This document shows positions 7,788 to 7,829 of a stretch of 7,829 bases of DNA, piece after piece. Origin of the DNA: Clostridia bacterium (lineage in GTDB: Bacteria > Bacillota_A > Clostridia > UBA1381). The translations under genes and the position numbers were made by a program. The number at the start of each line of letters is the position of its first letter. The first letter of the stretch is position 1. The DNA lies in NCBI GenBank assembly GCA_017553025.1, contig JAFZNF010000092.1, forward strand, positions 1-7,829, given 5' to 3'. The notes below the pieces were generated by a model, which saw only the letters and a list, made by a program, of their open reading frames with translations, was not told where the DNA came from and ran no database searches.

Positions 7788-7829
7788 CCGTCTAATACGA
7801 TTGTCATCGGTTGCAATGGCAGCACTTTC
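7704..7829 (-). CDS. Possible 3' tail of an ORF entering from the right edge (unidentified)
   Basis: Reading minus from base 7829, 41 codons stay open before a TAA at 7706-7704. The peptide begins ESAAIATDDNRIRR, contains EKLNTCGRIG and ends MLVY. The length alone is not significant, and a 48-codon plus-strand frame (7686-7829) is open over the same bases. From memory, the ESAA and LNxCG elements recall the variable tails of IS200/IS605 TnpB proteins, and the hairpin about 60 bases downstream would suit such an element's right end. The resemblance is weak and no catalytic part is in view, so this stays a tentative partial ORF. Confidence 0.2.
   Translation of the reverse strand, partial: ESAAIATDDNRIRRPEKLNTCGRIGVFERACWRIRPVMLVY

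Larger units (their letters stand above)
7528..7829. other. Gene-poor, structured right-hand end of the window
   Basis: These 302 bases have no ORF with a recognisable product in any frame. Base composition by hand count is about 51% GC over 7561-7829, and 57-60% in the lines at 7621 and 7741, higher than the AT-rich AI-2E and spacer regions. It contains a hairpin, a 22-bp-period repeat and an edge-entering ORF tail, each listed separately. Canonical tsaB, which often precedes rimI in Bacillota, is not here. It may be a mobile-element end, an intergenic repeat or an assembly-edge artefact, and the sequence alone does not decide between these. Confidence 0.6.

Noticed and set aside
7655..7810. 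CRISPR array
   Set aside because: The 22-bp period leaves no room for separate repeats and unique spacers of normal size, the units are degenerate, and no cas gene is in view.
7686..7829. Plus-strand frame open for 48 codons to the right edge
   Set aside because: It has no start codon with a ribosome binding site, no recognisable motif, and a length within chance. It overlaps the repeat and a competing minus-strand frame.

Overview
The window looks like a stretch of a low-to-moderate GC Bacillota chromosome, most likely a gut or anaerobic Clostridia lineage. The reasons are strong GGAGG-type ribosome binding sites, an S-layer-homology (SLH) protein with a Gram-positive signal peptide, a 336-residue TsaD, and a BaiN/YhiN-family flavoprotein. 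I cannot place it below class. Every confident gene lies on the minus strand, so the biological reading order runs from high to low coordinates. The left edge cuts a gene, so this is probably a piece of a larger contig.

Reading in the direction of transcription, 7829-7528 (302 bases) holds no convincing gene. It contains a degenerate repeat with a 22-bp period, a 7-bp perfect hairpin, and at most the tail of an unidentified ORF entering from the edge. Next come three housekeeping genes packed like an operon: rimI (N-terminal acetyltransferase of ribosomal protein bS18), tsaD (tRNA t6A synthesis, ATGA overlap with rimI) and lepA (elongation factor 4, 28 bases after tsaD). All three serve translation. 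The tsaE and tsaB genes that often precede rimI-tsaD are not visible, and the repeat region sits where tsaB would be expected.

A 137-base AT-rich spacer (4142-4278) separates lepA from a 610-residue secreted SLH protein. The spacer carries a good extended -10 sigma-A promoter and a perfect 14-bp palindrome whose half-site recurs inside the promoter spacer. The SLH gene ends in a strong intrinsic terminator (2253-2295), followed almost at once by the ribosome binding site of an AI-2E/PerM-family membrane protein gene. That gene overlaps by 8 bases a BaiN/YhiN-type FAD oxidoreductase, which runs off the left edge about 40-50 residues short of its usual length.

No defence system, CRISPR array, tRNA or rRNA was recognised. 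The least ordinary parts are the 22-bp repeat region with its junction to rimI, and the palindrome/promoter arrangement ahead of the SLH gene. The rest is conserved core gene content.
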